Below, piece after piece: positions 46,425-54,826 of a DNA stretch of 64,000 nucleotides. This DNA is from Peribacillus frigoritolerans (lineage in GTDB: Bacteria; Bacillota; Bacilli; Bacillales; DSM-1321), in NCBI RefSeq assembly GCF_030676415.1, contig NZ_JAUUTW010000024.1, forward strand, positions 23,642 through 87,641, written 5' to 3'. The stretch's first letter is position 1. Each line of letters starts with the position of its first letter. Made by a program: the position numbers and the translations under genes. The notes under the pieces were generated by a model. That model was given only the letters and a program-made list of their open reading frames with translations, had not been told where the DNA came from and made no database searches.

Positions 46425-46427
46425 GTC

Positions 46428-47019
46428 TATCGATAGATTAGTACTGCTTTCTAAATCTAGCACCAAGCTTTTCGGAGTCATAAATACCCTTCTTAGTAAT
46501 CAAGATTTACGGTAGGTCGTCTTAAGCCTTTCGAGGCTGAACAGGGTACTTATTCAAACATGAGTTGGGTATGAGGGTGTGTGTGTTAAGTAGCGGGGGC
46601 TAATGCTGGATATTTATTACTAATCGACACTAATTGGAATATTGAGCATATAATATACTATCCAATCCAATTCTCCACCCCCCTATGATAGTAGCCTTGC
46701 TGATACCGTATGACGTTACGTAGTACAGTTGTACAGGCCCTAGGATGGGCCTTATGAAAGGTGCTAAATAGGGAGGTTTTTTAAAAGGGTCCTTATTGGC
46801 GCACATGTCGAGACCATCCTAAATGAGAAATGTCAAATAAGAAAAGAACCTTAAAAGATGAAGTCTTAAAAAGTAAAACTAGAACATTTTACATAATACG
46901 TATAATCGAACATTCAATCAAAAGAAATACTCATATTTAACTATGGCATAGTAATGTTATAAAGATATATTTTATATAGCGTGGATACCCCGAACTGGTT
47001 CCTTACGGTGGCTCTAATT
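46428..47019. other. segment without recognisable genes
   Basis: All frames are closed by stops within short distances and I recognise no gene, RNA or repeat. It lies at the start of a degraded stretch with remnants of other genes and insertion sequences. Confidence 0.5.
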
Positions 47020-47190
47020 CATCTTCAATAACATTTTCCCGGGGACTTGCCGAAATTACTAAAGGAACTGGAGTAACCGTTAGCTCAGTCCTTCCAGGTC
47101 TACTTGGACAGCAGGTTTTGCTCAATTCATTACAGGCCGGAAGAAGAAGGGGGAAACTATTAAAAGTAATGTTTTATTCCTATGAAACCA
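47020..47190 (+). pseudogene. short-chain dehydrogenase (SDR) remnant
   Basis: The plus strand reads SRGLAEITKGTGVTVSSVLP followed by GLLGQQVLLNS, which corresponds to the segment after the YxxxK helix of a classical SDR (normally ...TRGLAE.TKGT.VTVNSVLPGPT). Nothing intact lies on either side and the next bases carry stops in all frames. Confidence 0.6.
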
Positions 47191-47324
47191 TTGTTCAAAC
47201 CTCATAGGCCCATCAAATGGATATCGTTTAGCATCCTATATGGTTGAAATAAAAACCGGCTGGGTATAAAGTGAACCCTTCATCAGTGGAAAAGAGGACT
47301 TTGTTGTATAGGAGTAATTAGGAA

Positions 47325-47735
47325 AGGTGGTGTAACGGGTGCTGTGGTCGCATGAAGCATGTCCTTTGATGAAACGCCCATAATATCAGGTACGACAGAG
47401 CCTAATTTGATATTTGCACCTTCAAGCACCTTTTGAATTTTTGATAATGCTGTCTAGCTCGTTCTTCAATTATACTTTGCGATATCGAACAAGCTCACGC
47501 AATTCTCGCTGATTTCGATCAGGGATAAAGCTTGCCTTCTACAAACCATGACGAAGAAGTTGAGCAATCCACCCAGCATCTTTGACATCTATTTTTTGGA
47601 CCTGGGACAGCTTTCAATGTTGTGCATTAACAACTAAAAATTTCTTTTCTTCAGCTTCAATTAAGTTCATGATATGCTTCCAAAACACACCTGTACTTTT
47701 ATATATTGTTGCTGTGATTATTGTATTAAATTTAA
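47325..47735 (-). pseudogene. IS110-family transposase remnant
   Basis: On the minus strand the sequence encodes KSTGVFWKHIMNLIEAEEKK, FLVVNAQH, a stop, then QKIDVKDAGWIAQLLRHG, a stop, KASFIPDRNQRELRELVRYR and further pieces. KTDVKDAxWIAxLLRHGL and the SFIPxRxxRELRxLxRYR stretch are characteristic of IS110/IS1111 DEDD transposases. At least three nonsense or frameshift lesions are present. Confidence 0.82.
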
Positions 47736-47940
47736 TACGGCAGAATAAGTATTAGAATGAAAGTGGAGCTTGCTTAGTTATTTTTTTCATCTTGTATTCG
47801 TTTTATCACCAACTTTCTTCCTTTTCATTATTAGGGAATAGACGTTTTTTCGAAAAAAGAAAATTTCAATCTCATGAACTTCTTTTAAAAAGACATCAAA
47901 TTTCTTTCCTGCTTATAATAATCCTCGAAGGTGAGTGAAC

Positions 47941-48327
47941 ATGAAAAATAGAATAAAAACAAGAATGATAAAAATACTCAGTGGAAACAAGCAAACTAGA
48001 TTAACCGTTCAAGTTGCAGATACTCAAAGAAAAAGAGACAAGGGTTTAATGTTTGTTGAGAAATTACCCGAAAATGAGGGGATGTTATTTGTGTTTTCAG
48101 AAGAAATATATGGTGGCTTTTGGATGAAAAACACATTAATTCCTTTATCTATTGCTTTTCTTGATTCAGATGGGGAAATTCTAAAAATACTTGATATGAA
48201 GCCTTGTAAAGAGGATATATGCCCTACCTATGATCCAGGACTTTCTTATCATTATGCAATTGAAGTGAATCTTGGATGGTTTGAAAAGAATAAAATCAAA
48301 GAAGGGGATTATGTAAAGTTTGATTGA
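47941..48327 (+). CDS. DUF192 family protein
   Basis: The 128-residue protein is a DUF192 member, with the conserved LTVQVADTQRKRDKGLMFVE, ENEGMLFVFSEE, GFWMKNTLIPLSIAFLD and C-terminal YAIEVNLGWFEKNKIKEGD. The family's function is not established. I take ATG 47941, with AAGGTGAG at good spacing, over the in-frame GTG at 47935, which overlaps the ribosome site. Many homologues have a signal peptide; this one does not. It is intact within a degraded neighbourhood and has its own terminator. Confidence 0.88.
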   Translation: MKNRIKTRMIKILSGNKQTRLTVQVADTQRKRDKGLMFVEKLPENEGMLFVFSEEIYGGFWMKNTLIPLSIAFLDSDGEILKILDMKPCKEDICPTYDPGLSYHYAIEVNLGWFEKNKIKEGDYVKFD

Positions 48328-48338
48328 ATTCATATCAC

Positions 48339-48369
48339 CTCACCTCTAGTTCTTAGAGGTGAGTTTTTT
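48339..48369 (+). terminator. terminator after the DUF192 gene
   Basis: A perfect 10-bp stem CTCACCTCTA / TAGAGGTGAG with a 5-base loop is followed by TTTTTTAA. Confidence 0.9.
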
Positions 48370-48557
48370 AATGGATATTTTTGTTAATGCTACTAAAAAG
48401 ATGTGAAGAATTGTACTTAAACTATAGGTGCTTTACTTCATTACCAGGAGCAGCTCAGCAGCTCCTTTTCTTATACAACTAGAGAGGCAGGTTACTTGAA
48501 GAAGGACTATCTATATTTAGATCATAATGAGGGTAAAATAAGCGTAAGAGGTGTTAG

Positions 48558-49010
48558 ATGAAACAATTTGTTTTGGGCATATTCATTATCTTAACTTTTG
48601 TTATTTCTCCGTTACAAACAAATGCAACAACTATGCCTTGTAGTATGGTATTGGAACCAATTGATAAAATGCTTACAAATTCAAAGGGAACAGCATTGGT
48701 TTATGAAGTGCAGTTACGCCCACCAAGTTTTGCACGAACTAATGTAAGTATTCTGGGGGTACACCTTCCAGAACCAGCTTCTTATGGGAATTACGATAGC
48801 TATGAAGGTTTTGTTTTTATACCAGACGAAATTAGTTGGCGTTTCAGACTTTATCCTTCTCCAGAAAAAGATAGTCCAACTTGGGCTGGAAGATTTGATG
48901 AAATTACAGCGGAAATGGAAAATGTAGAAGTGCAGGTGCGTCTTTCTAATTCAAAAACTGAAAAGTTGGGACCCAGTATCTTAAGAAGTAATATCAAATA
49001 TTGTAAGTAG
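48558..49010 (+). CDS. secreted protein of unknown function
   Basis: I do not recognise a family. The 150-residue protein has a clear signal peptide (MKQFVLGIFIILTFVISP, cleavage probably after the TNA at 22-24). The mature chain is beta-rich (ALVYEVQLRPPSF, EGFVFIPDEISWRFRLYP, VEVQVRLSNSKTEKLG) with two cysteines, one near the start of the mature chain and one as the next-to-last residue, which could form a disulfide. The ATG at 48558 has only a weak AGAGGTG ribosome site. A terminator hairpin follows. Confidence 0.68.
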   Translation: MKQFVLGIFIILTFVISPLQTNATTMPCSMVLEPIDKMLTNSKGTALVYEVQLRPPSFARTNVSILGVHLPEPASYGNYDSYEGFVFIPDEISWRFRLYPSPEKDSPTWAGRFDEITAEMENVEVQVRLSNSKTEKLGPSILRSNIKYCK

Positions 49011-49041
49011 CCATGGAACTAACGGGTGCTTTCGTATTATA

Positions 49042-49078
49042 AGGTCGACCAGTATTTTTACTGGTCGACCTTTTTTTA
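49042..49078 (+). terminator. terminator using the GGTCGACC palindrome, copy 2
   Basis: AGGTCGACCAGTA pairs with TACTGGTCGACCT around a short T loop and is followed by TTTTTTAA, a textbook terminator for the secreted-protein gene. The stem is the same as the palindrome at 27991-28021. Confidence 0.9.
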
Positions 49079-49093
49079 ATAGAATCTATTATA

Positions 49094-49250
49094 TCAGTAG
49101 CCAGGGTAGGACGTACGGGTGCGTGGGGCATCTCCAACTGCAAGTAAACGAACAGGATTAGTATTTTTCATTTGGTCAATAACCTCAATAGTAGTCTTCT
49201 TTTTTGTCAATTCTTTGAAGCTGTAATCTCTCAAATAGAAGATACCGTGA
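49094..49250 (-). pseudogene. C-terminal coding remnant of unknown family
   Basis: The minus strand is open from about 49250 to a TGA at 49094-49096 and reads IFYLRDYSFKELTKKKTTIE, VIDQMKNTNPVRLLAVGD and APRTRTSYPGY. Composition looks coding, but there is no start or upstream continuation. I do not recognise the family. Confidence 0.35.
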
Positions 49251-49384
49251 AGTAAACTGTCCTCCCCCTACTTGTAGCAACATGTTTGAGGCTGGTTGGG
49301 GTGTAGATCTTGTATAACAAGCGAAGCTGTGACACTGCATGGAGGACTAAGGGTACTGGTTAGTAAGTAGAAGAGGAAAAAACA

Positions 49385-49960
49385 ATGAATCCAATTGCTG
49401 GTCTGGATATGGCAAAAGGAGAGAGCCAAGTTCAGGCTTCTTTAGATCAATCTAAACCGTATGGGAAGTGCTTTTCAATGAAGCATATTAAAGAGGAATT
49501 AGATCATTTTTTAGATTATCTAAAAGAGATTGAAGAGGTGACAGGGTAGAAACCTATGGTCATTTTAGAATCTACAGGGCATTTTCCCACTATTCAGTTC
49601 CTGGAGGAACAAGGGATTCTAAATATCTTTCTATATCAGATTATTTTTTATCAGGCAAAGAAGCCCCTTTTTATGGAAGGTAAAAACAGACGCTATCGAT
49701 GGGTATCAGTTGTGTGTGCTGTATTTTTATAAAGAGGATTTTGAAACTCATAAAATTAGAGGAATACAGCTTTTAGTCCTTCTGATTTTGTAAAGGTTTT
49801 TGGGAATCTATATTCGATGGTTTCTTTATTGTTGTTAAAGGAATGTCCTACTTCAGAGGCCGTATGTACAGCTGGAGAAAGTAGACTACCAGAGAGTGTT
49901 ATTGAGTTCTGTCCTAGCTAATCGGGGAAATGGGCATAAGAACTCTTCCCCGCAATCGAT
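49385..49960 (+). pseudogene. IS110-family transposase, decayed copy
   Basis: From ATG 49385 the frame reads MNPIAGLDMAKGESQVQASL, with the DEDD-type first Asp in GLDMAKG, to a stop at 49548. The sequence continues MVILESTGHFPTIQFLEEQG and, in shifting frames, KTDAIDGYQLCVLYFYKEDF and SMVSLLLLKECPTSEAVCTAG. It belongs to an IS110 subgroup different from the remnant at 47325. Multiple stops and frameshifts inactivate it. The upstream 49251-49384 bases are probably the old element end. Confidence 0.82.
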
Positions 49961-50284
49961 AAAAGTAATTATTTAGCCTATTTATAAATGGTAACTTCAG
50001 ATCCGCCATATTTGCCGCTTAATCTTTTACCGAATTATCCGAGTAAAGATCTACAATAGTCTACTTGAATTTATCATTATTTTTTTACCTGTTTTCCTTC
50101 CTTCCAAGATGGACACATCCACTCAAAAACCATTTTAAAGATTTTACTAATACGAACATATAGATAAAAAGAATTAATATTAAAAACTTATATAATTCGT
50201 AAGAAGGTGCTTGGCAGCGGGTAGCTAGGCATCTATTTTTCCGAGGCAGTTAAAACAAAAATAAGAAAAAAATGCTAAAAAAGA

Positions 50285-50335
50285 TTGACAATGATAATTA
50301 TTATCATATAAAAAACTAACTGAAAATGATTATCA
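50285..50335 (+). promoter_or_regulatory. promoter with two Fur boxes
   Basis: A -35 TTGACA (50285-50290), 16-bp spacer and -10 TATAAA (50307-50312) enclose a perfect 7-1-7 Fur box TGATAATTATTATCA (50292-50306). A second box, TGAAAATGATTATCA with one mismatch, follows at 50321-50335. Iron-repressed transcription rightwards is strongly predicted. The first gene downstream starts at 50567, leaving a leader of about 245 bases. Confidence 0.82.
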
Positions 50336-50566
50336 ATTTCAGTTAGTCCTCTTATAAACTCCTATTGCATGTCAATAAAAGGAATTTCGAAATTAAAAAG
50401 GCGAAAATATTGAATAAACAGTTTTGGAACAGGAAGAAAAATTAAAAAATAAGTCAATCTTAACAGAATGGGCGGTAACTCTGACAAAAACAGTCTGACT
50501 GCCAAAAAGCTAAGATTATAGAAGAATTCAAAAAAAAAACTGAATGTGAGTGAAGGAGGAACACCT

Positions 50567-50965
50567 ATGAATAAAAATTTTATAATATTAGAGCTATTTC
50601 AGCATCAAGTAAGCTGCTGCTGTCCGGGGCAAAAGCATCAACATATAATTGAGTTTCTTCAAGGTGATGTTTGGGCAATTACAAACGAACGGAAGTACGT
50701 TGATTGCCTAGGATGGCACTCTTTAATAGTTGTCAACAACGAGTTTCAGTTTTTTATGCAAGTGGAAGATATTGAGGAACTGTATTCCAAGGGTAGCATT
50801 TGCTCCATTTTGGATTTGAACCTAAAAATGAACCATTTGAGCTTTAAAGTAAACGAAGCACTCGATGCACATGATAGGGAGTCATTTATTTCATTTGCCA
50901 ATGAACTGAGCAACGTACAGAAAATAAAAAATAAAATGAACTCTGGAGATGTACATGCTTTTTAA
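50567..50965 (+). CDS. IDEAL-domain protein
   Basis: The 132-residue product starts at ATG 50567 after AAGGAGG; the GTG at 50546 in the same frame would swallow the ribosome site. The C-terminal third (SICSILDLNLKMNHLSFKVN then EALDAHDRESFISFANEL) fits the IDEAL domain found in Bacillus proteins such as ComK/ComS-related adaptors and YpiB. The N-terminal part has a CCCPGQKH cysteine/histidine cluster near residue 18, a possible metal site. Its position downstream of Fur boxes suggests iron-responsive expression. Function is unknown. Confidence 0.7.
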   Translation: MNKNFIILELFQHQVSCCCPGQKHQHIIEFLQGDVWAITNERKYVDCLGWHSLIVVNNEFQFFMQVEDIEELYSKGSICSILDLNLKMNHLSFKVNEALDAHDRESFISFANELSNVQKIKNKMNSGDVHAF

Positions 50966-51001
50966 GAAAACAGGGCAATTTCATGAACATATAAAATAAA
51001 A

Positions 51002-51378
51002 ACAATAAATCGTTCGAGAAAATTGAACATTCTACGAAAACGTTTCTTCATGGATATACTTACAGTGGTCATCCAACTGCATGTGCTGTCGCTTTAAGAA
51101 ATATCCAAGTTATTGAAGAAGAAAATTTGATTGAAAATGCTAGATTGATGGGTGAGGAGATGTTGAAGGGATTTAAGTGGATGTAACAAGAACAAAATAT
51201 TGTTGGAGAAGTACGGGGACTAGGATTATTAGGAGCAATTGAATTAGGAAAAGTTAAGAGTACAAATGAAAGGTATAATAACCCTCTAGCTCCTTTGGTT
51301 GTTAAAGAAGCTGCAAAAAGAGGATTAATGTTTAGATCGGTTATTTTTGAAGGCCAAGATAACCTGCTGCTAAATTGA
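51002..51378 (+). pseudogene. class-III aminotransferase remnant
   Basis: The frame reads FLHGYTYSGHPTACAVALRN then IQVIEEENLIENARLMGEEM, a stop at KWM*, then IVGEVRGLGLLGAIELGK and further APLVVKEAAKRGLMFR. TYSGHPxACAxALxNIxVIExE and VGEVRGLGLLGAIEL are diagnostic for the C-terminal part of PLP-dependent omega- or diamine aminotransferases. The N-terminal two thirds, including the PLP Lys region, are gone. Confidence 0.8.
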
Positions 51379-51600
51379 AGAAATAAAGAAAATGAAATTA
51401 TTGGGTTTATATCTTAATGATGGGATTTTTTGATTAACTAGGTGGGACCGTACCGTATGTAAATGAAGTTTTTTAATGTATTTTCAAGGAACAAAAATTC
51501 GATTCTTAGATCAATATTTCCTTTAATAACAATGATCTTGATAAGTTCTTTTGCAATTGTCCGCTTGATTTTTTAAGGTAAGCACCTATAACTATTTTAT

Positions 51601-51645
51601 AAAGAAGTATCAAGAACAACTCAACGTTTTTGATACTTCTTTCTT
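51601..51645. terminator. bidirectional terminator
   Basis: A perfect 12-bp stem AAAGAAGTATCA / TGATACTTCTTT with an 18-base loop is followed by CTTCAATTTT. It lies between the plus-strand remnant and the minus-strand MFS gene and may serve either. Confidence 0.75.
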
Positions 51646-51735
51646 CAATTTTATTTGAAGGATTAGCTGTAATCTCGTTTATTATGCCATTGGAGGTACC
51701 ATAGGAAGCATACCCAGTCGCTCGTAGCTGCTCTC

Positions 51736-52926
51736 TTATGCTGGTTTCTTTTGTTTTTGGTCTAAGCGATGACTTAGGAAAGTTAGAAGACTTGCAAAGA
51801 TAGCAACCAGCCCACCTACCAATGTCACACTCATCAAATTTCCCTGATGGTAAACAATTCCGCCTAATGCGGAACCAAAGGCGATACCGACATTGCTTGC
51901 TACTGGCATCAGTGAAGCAGCTAGTCCTGTAGCTTTTGGTTGATAAATAACGGCAAGGTCTATCAAATAAAGCTGGGTAGAAGTTGTTAAAAGGATGGCC
52001 ATTAATGACATCAAGCTAATATTAACCAATCCAAAGATAAAATTATCTGTCGTCCAATATAAACTGAATAGAACAATTGCTTGCACGAGAAAAACAAACC
52101 GGAGGCGTCCGATAGCATTGTAGCTGGCAATTTTACCAGCGAGTATGTTGCTGAAAATGGAAATAAATCCATAGCCAAACAAGATCAAACTGATTGAACT
52201 ACTTGGTGCTTCCATTCCTTTCAGGATCGGAACAAGATACGTATAAACGGCATACGTTGCTCCGAATCCAAGCGATGGAATGAAAAAAGCCATTAAGATT
52301 CGTGGGTGTATTAACAAAGAAAATTGCTCACGCATTGAACTGCGAAATGTACTGTGCATGGTAGGCAAAATGAAGAAAGATGCCAAAAACGCAATTCCAC
52401 CGAGAAAAGTCGTTAACAGGAAGGTTGCATTCCAGTCGTACCAATCAGCGATGACAGTGCCTATTGGTACTCCAATCACGTTTGCAAGAGTAAAACCTCC
52501 GAAAACGAATGATATAGCAAGTCCACGTTTTGCGATGGGTATGGTTTCGCTTGCAACAATCATGGCAAGAGAAATTAAAACTCCTGTTACGATCGCCGTC
52601 ATCATCCGAAGTGCAAGGAGCATGATGTAGCTCGTCGAAATCACGCACAAAGCATTCAGGATGATGAATGAAGCTATCAAAAACAACATCCATTTACGCT
52701 TTGGAAAATGGCTTGTTGCCGACATCACGAGTGGTGTGGCAATGGCAAACGTAATCGCAAACGCAGAAACGAGTGTACCTGCTTTTGCATTTGTTATATG
52801 GAGACTCGAGGAAATATCGGTTAAGATCCCGATGATAACAAATTCGCTTGTCCCGAGAACAAATGTTAATAAAGTAAGTGTGAAGATGAGTAGCCAATGT
52901 CGTTTGGTTAATTCTGTGGCGTGCAT
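51736..52926 (-). CDS. MFS transporter, DHA1 drug/arabinose-efflux type
   Basis: The 396-residue protein has twelve predicted membrane helices. MFS motif features are visible: FVLGTSEFVIIGILTDI in helix 1, the loop 2-3 basic turn HFPKRKWM, and antiporter-type motif C in helix 5 (FGGFTLANVIGVPIGTVIADW). It resembles the YdhP/AraJ/YfhI-type DHA1 efflux pumps. The substrate is unknown. The ATG at 52926 has the ribosome site AAAAGAGG on the minus strand. It is monocistronic. Confidence 0.88.
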   Translation of the reverse strand: MHATELTKRHWLLIFTLTLLTFVLGTSEFVIIGILTDISSSLHITNAKAGTLVSAFAITFAIATPLVMSATSHFPKRKWMLFLIASFIILNALCVISTSYIMLLALRMMTAIVTGVLISLAMIVASETIPIAKRGLAISFVFGGFTLANVIGVPIGTVIADWYDWNATFLLTTFLGGIAFLASFFILPTMHSTFRSSMREQFSLLIHPRILMAFFIPSLGFGATYAVYTYLVPILKGMEAPSSSISLILFGYGFISIFSNILAGKIASYNAIGRLRFVFLVQAIVLFSLYWTTDNFIFGLVNISLMSLMAILLTTSTQLYLIDLAVIYQPKATGLAASLMPVASNVGIAFGSALGGIVYHQGNLMSVTLVGGLVAIFASLLTFLSHRLDQKQKKPA

Positions 52927-53443
52927 AAATACCTCTTTTCTTAGTTGAATGTAAATGTGTCACAGGGTAGATAAACAATCTAATTATCATACCATAAAAC
53001 ATTTTTACGAGGAAAACCCTTGCTTAGTTATCGTTGATTATTTCTTGCTAAAAAGCTTGTACCTGAATCATTCACTAATTTTACCGTAACCTGTTTTGGT
53101 ATAAAACAAAAAAAGAATCCAAAACGGATTAATGAAGAAAAGCATAAGGGTAATAAAAGAAGTTTTGTTAAATTAATACCAATTATATTCCATGAATAAC
53201 CTCGACAGAATATATGATAAAACCATATCCAAAGCAGTTAAGTAATAATCAAATAATTTAAAGTGGTAAAAAATAGATTTATAAAAGGGAATTCAATACT
53301 TTTGTTGAACATGAATATTGTGGAACATTTTAACTGTTTTATATTCGCTATTGTAACCGTTTACATCAAGGCGTTTAACCTATTTAACTTGATCATGGTA
53401 GTGGATTATAAGTACAAAATCATTAGCGAATGGAGGTTAGTCC
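52927..53443. other. AT-rich intergenic region
   Basis: No gene or RNA is recognised. It separates the divergent MFS and acyl-CoA dehydrogenase genes and must hold their promoters, but I see no well-matched -35/-10 pair. Confidence 0.5.
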
Positions 53444-54619
53444 ATGGTTAGCACGATGGCGATCAATAAGGATGATTCCCGCTCCTTCCTAACGGAAGAA
53501 CACTTATTATTTAAACAATCAATTCGTGAATTTCTCGCCAAGAAGGCTGTCCCATTTTATGATCAATGGGAAAAAGAGGGGGGAATACCTTGCTCATTTT
53601 GGAAAAAGGTTGGAGATAATGGATTTTTATGTCCATGGCTTGATTTGGAATTCGGTGGAATAGGAGCAGATTTTGGATATTCTGTTGTGCTGGCAGAGGA
53701 ATTGGAAATGGTTGGATCAGCCTTAGGGGGAATATCAATTCATTCTGATGTTGTAGCCCCTTATATTGCTTCATTCGGAACAATAGATCAAAAACAAAGA
53801 TATTTACCAAAGTTCATTACAGGAGAAATGATTTCTGCCTTTGCATTGACAGAGCCGGGAATGAGTTCGGAATTAGCGGATATTCAAACCACAGCCATCA
53901 AGAGAGATGGATATTATATTGTCAATGGAGCCAAAACATTTGTCACAAATGGCTTTAAAGCTGACTTCATGATAGTGGCATGCAAAACTGATTTTAATGC
54001 TGTTCCTTCCCAGGAAGGAATCAGTTTGCTGCTCATTGATAAAGATACGCCAGGGTTTTCACGGGGAAGAAAGCTTGGTAAAGCAGGACAGGGAAGTTCA
54101 GACACAGCCGATCTTTTTTTCGATGATGCTTTAGTACCTGTTGGAAACCTCCTTGGTGAGGAAGGGAAGGGTCTTTCATATATCATGCAAAAACTGCAGC
54201 AGGAAAGATTAATGTGTGCGATCAGGTCTTTAATGGCAGCGAAAGACATGCTTCACTTAACGATGAATTTTATAAAAGGACGAAAAGCATTTGATATGAA
54301 AATAAGTAAATTTAAAAATGCACAGTTTACCATTGCTGAAATAGCGACAGATGTTCATCTGGGAAGAACGTTTGTTGATGGTTTGATCGATAAACATATG
54401 ACTGGGGAGCATATCATAACTGAAGTATCGATGGCTAAATATTGGATAACGGAGATGTCTAAGCGAATATCTGAAAAGTGCATGCAGTTACATGATGGAT
54501 ACGGATATATGGGTGACGATAAAGTTGCCCGGCGTCATCGGGACATTTCTTTGTCAACAAACTTTACAGGGACAGATGAAACCGTAAAAATCCTGATTGC
54601 TAAAAATATCGGGTTTTAA
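53444..54619 (+). CDS. acyl-CoA dehydrogenase family protein
   Basis: This 391-residue FAD enzyme shows FALTEPGMSSELADIQTTA and FVTNGFKADFMIVA, both FAD/substrate-binding signatures, and a helical C-terminal domain with MQLHDGYGYMGDD. At the classic catalytic Glu position (YEGT in most members) it reads NFTGTDE, so the general base there is absent. A Glu in QQERLMCAI near residue 255 sits where isovaleryl- and long-chain-type dehydrogenases carry theirs. The ATG at 53444 follows GGAGGTTAG. No other beta-oxidation gene is adjacent. Confidence 0.88.
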   Translation: MVSTMAINKDDSRSFLTEEHLLFKQSIREFLAKKAVPFYDQWEKEGGIPCSFWKKVGDNGFLCPWLDLEFGGIGADFGYSVVLAEELEMVGSALGGISIHSDVVAPYIASFGTIDQKQRYLPKFITGEMISAFALTEPGMSSELADIQTTAIKRDGYYIVNGAKTFVTNGFKADFMIVACKTDFNAVPSQEGISLLLIDKDTPGFSRGRKLGKAGQGSSDTADLFFDDALVPVGNLLGEEGKGLSYIMQKLQQERLMCAIRSLMAAKDMLHLTMNFIKGRKAFDMKISKFKNAQFTIAEIATDVHLGRTFVDGLIDKHMTGEHIITEVSMAKYWITEMSKRISEKCMQLHDGYGYMGDDKVARRHRDISLSTNFTGTDETVKILIAKNIGF

Positions 54620-54645
54620 TTCATCTTTAATACTATAAATCTATC

Positions 54646-54680
54646 AACTGCCTCAATAAAATGGGGTAGTTTTTTTATCC
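54646..54680 (+). terminator. terminator after the acyl-CoA dehydrogenase gene
   Basis: AACTGCCTCA pairs with TGGGGTAGTT (two G-T wobbles) and is followed by TTTTTT. Confidence 0.75.
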
Positions 54681-54826
54681 CATTTTTTCAATATAATTAC
54701 AACGAACTAGTTTTTAAAATAAAAAGGTTTATACAGTGTACTTTATGGGTACAAGAGACTGTGCATATGAAAAATTAATATATTTGTAAAATTTGTAATT
54801 GTATGCGAATGATGGAGGTGCTTGTT

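Noticed and set aside
53263..53451. 62-codon ORF upstream of the acyl-CoA dehydrogenase
   Set aside because: AT-rich, poor ribosome site, overlaps the start of the real gene; no protein-like features beyond hydrophobicity.
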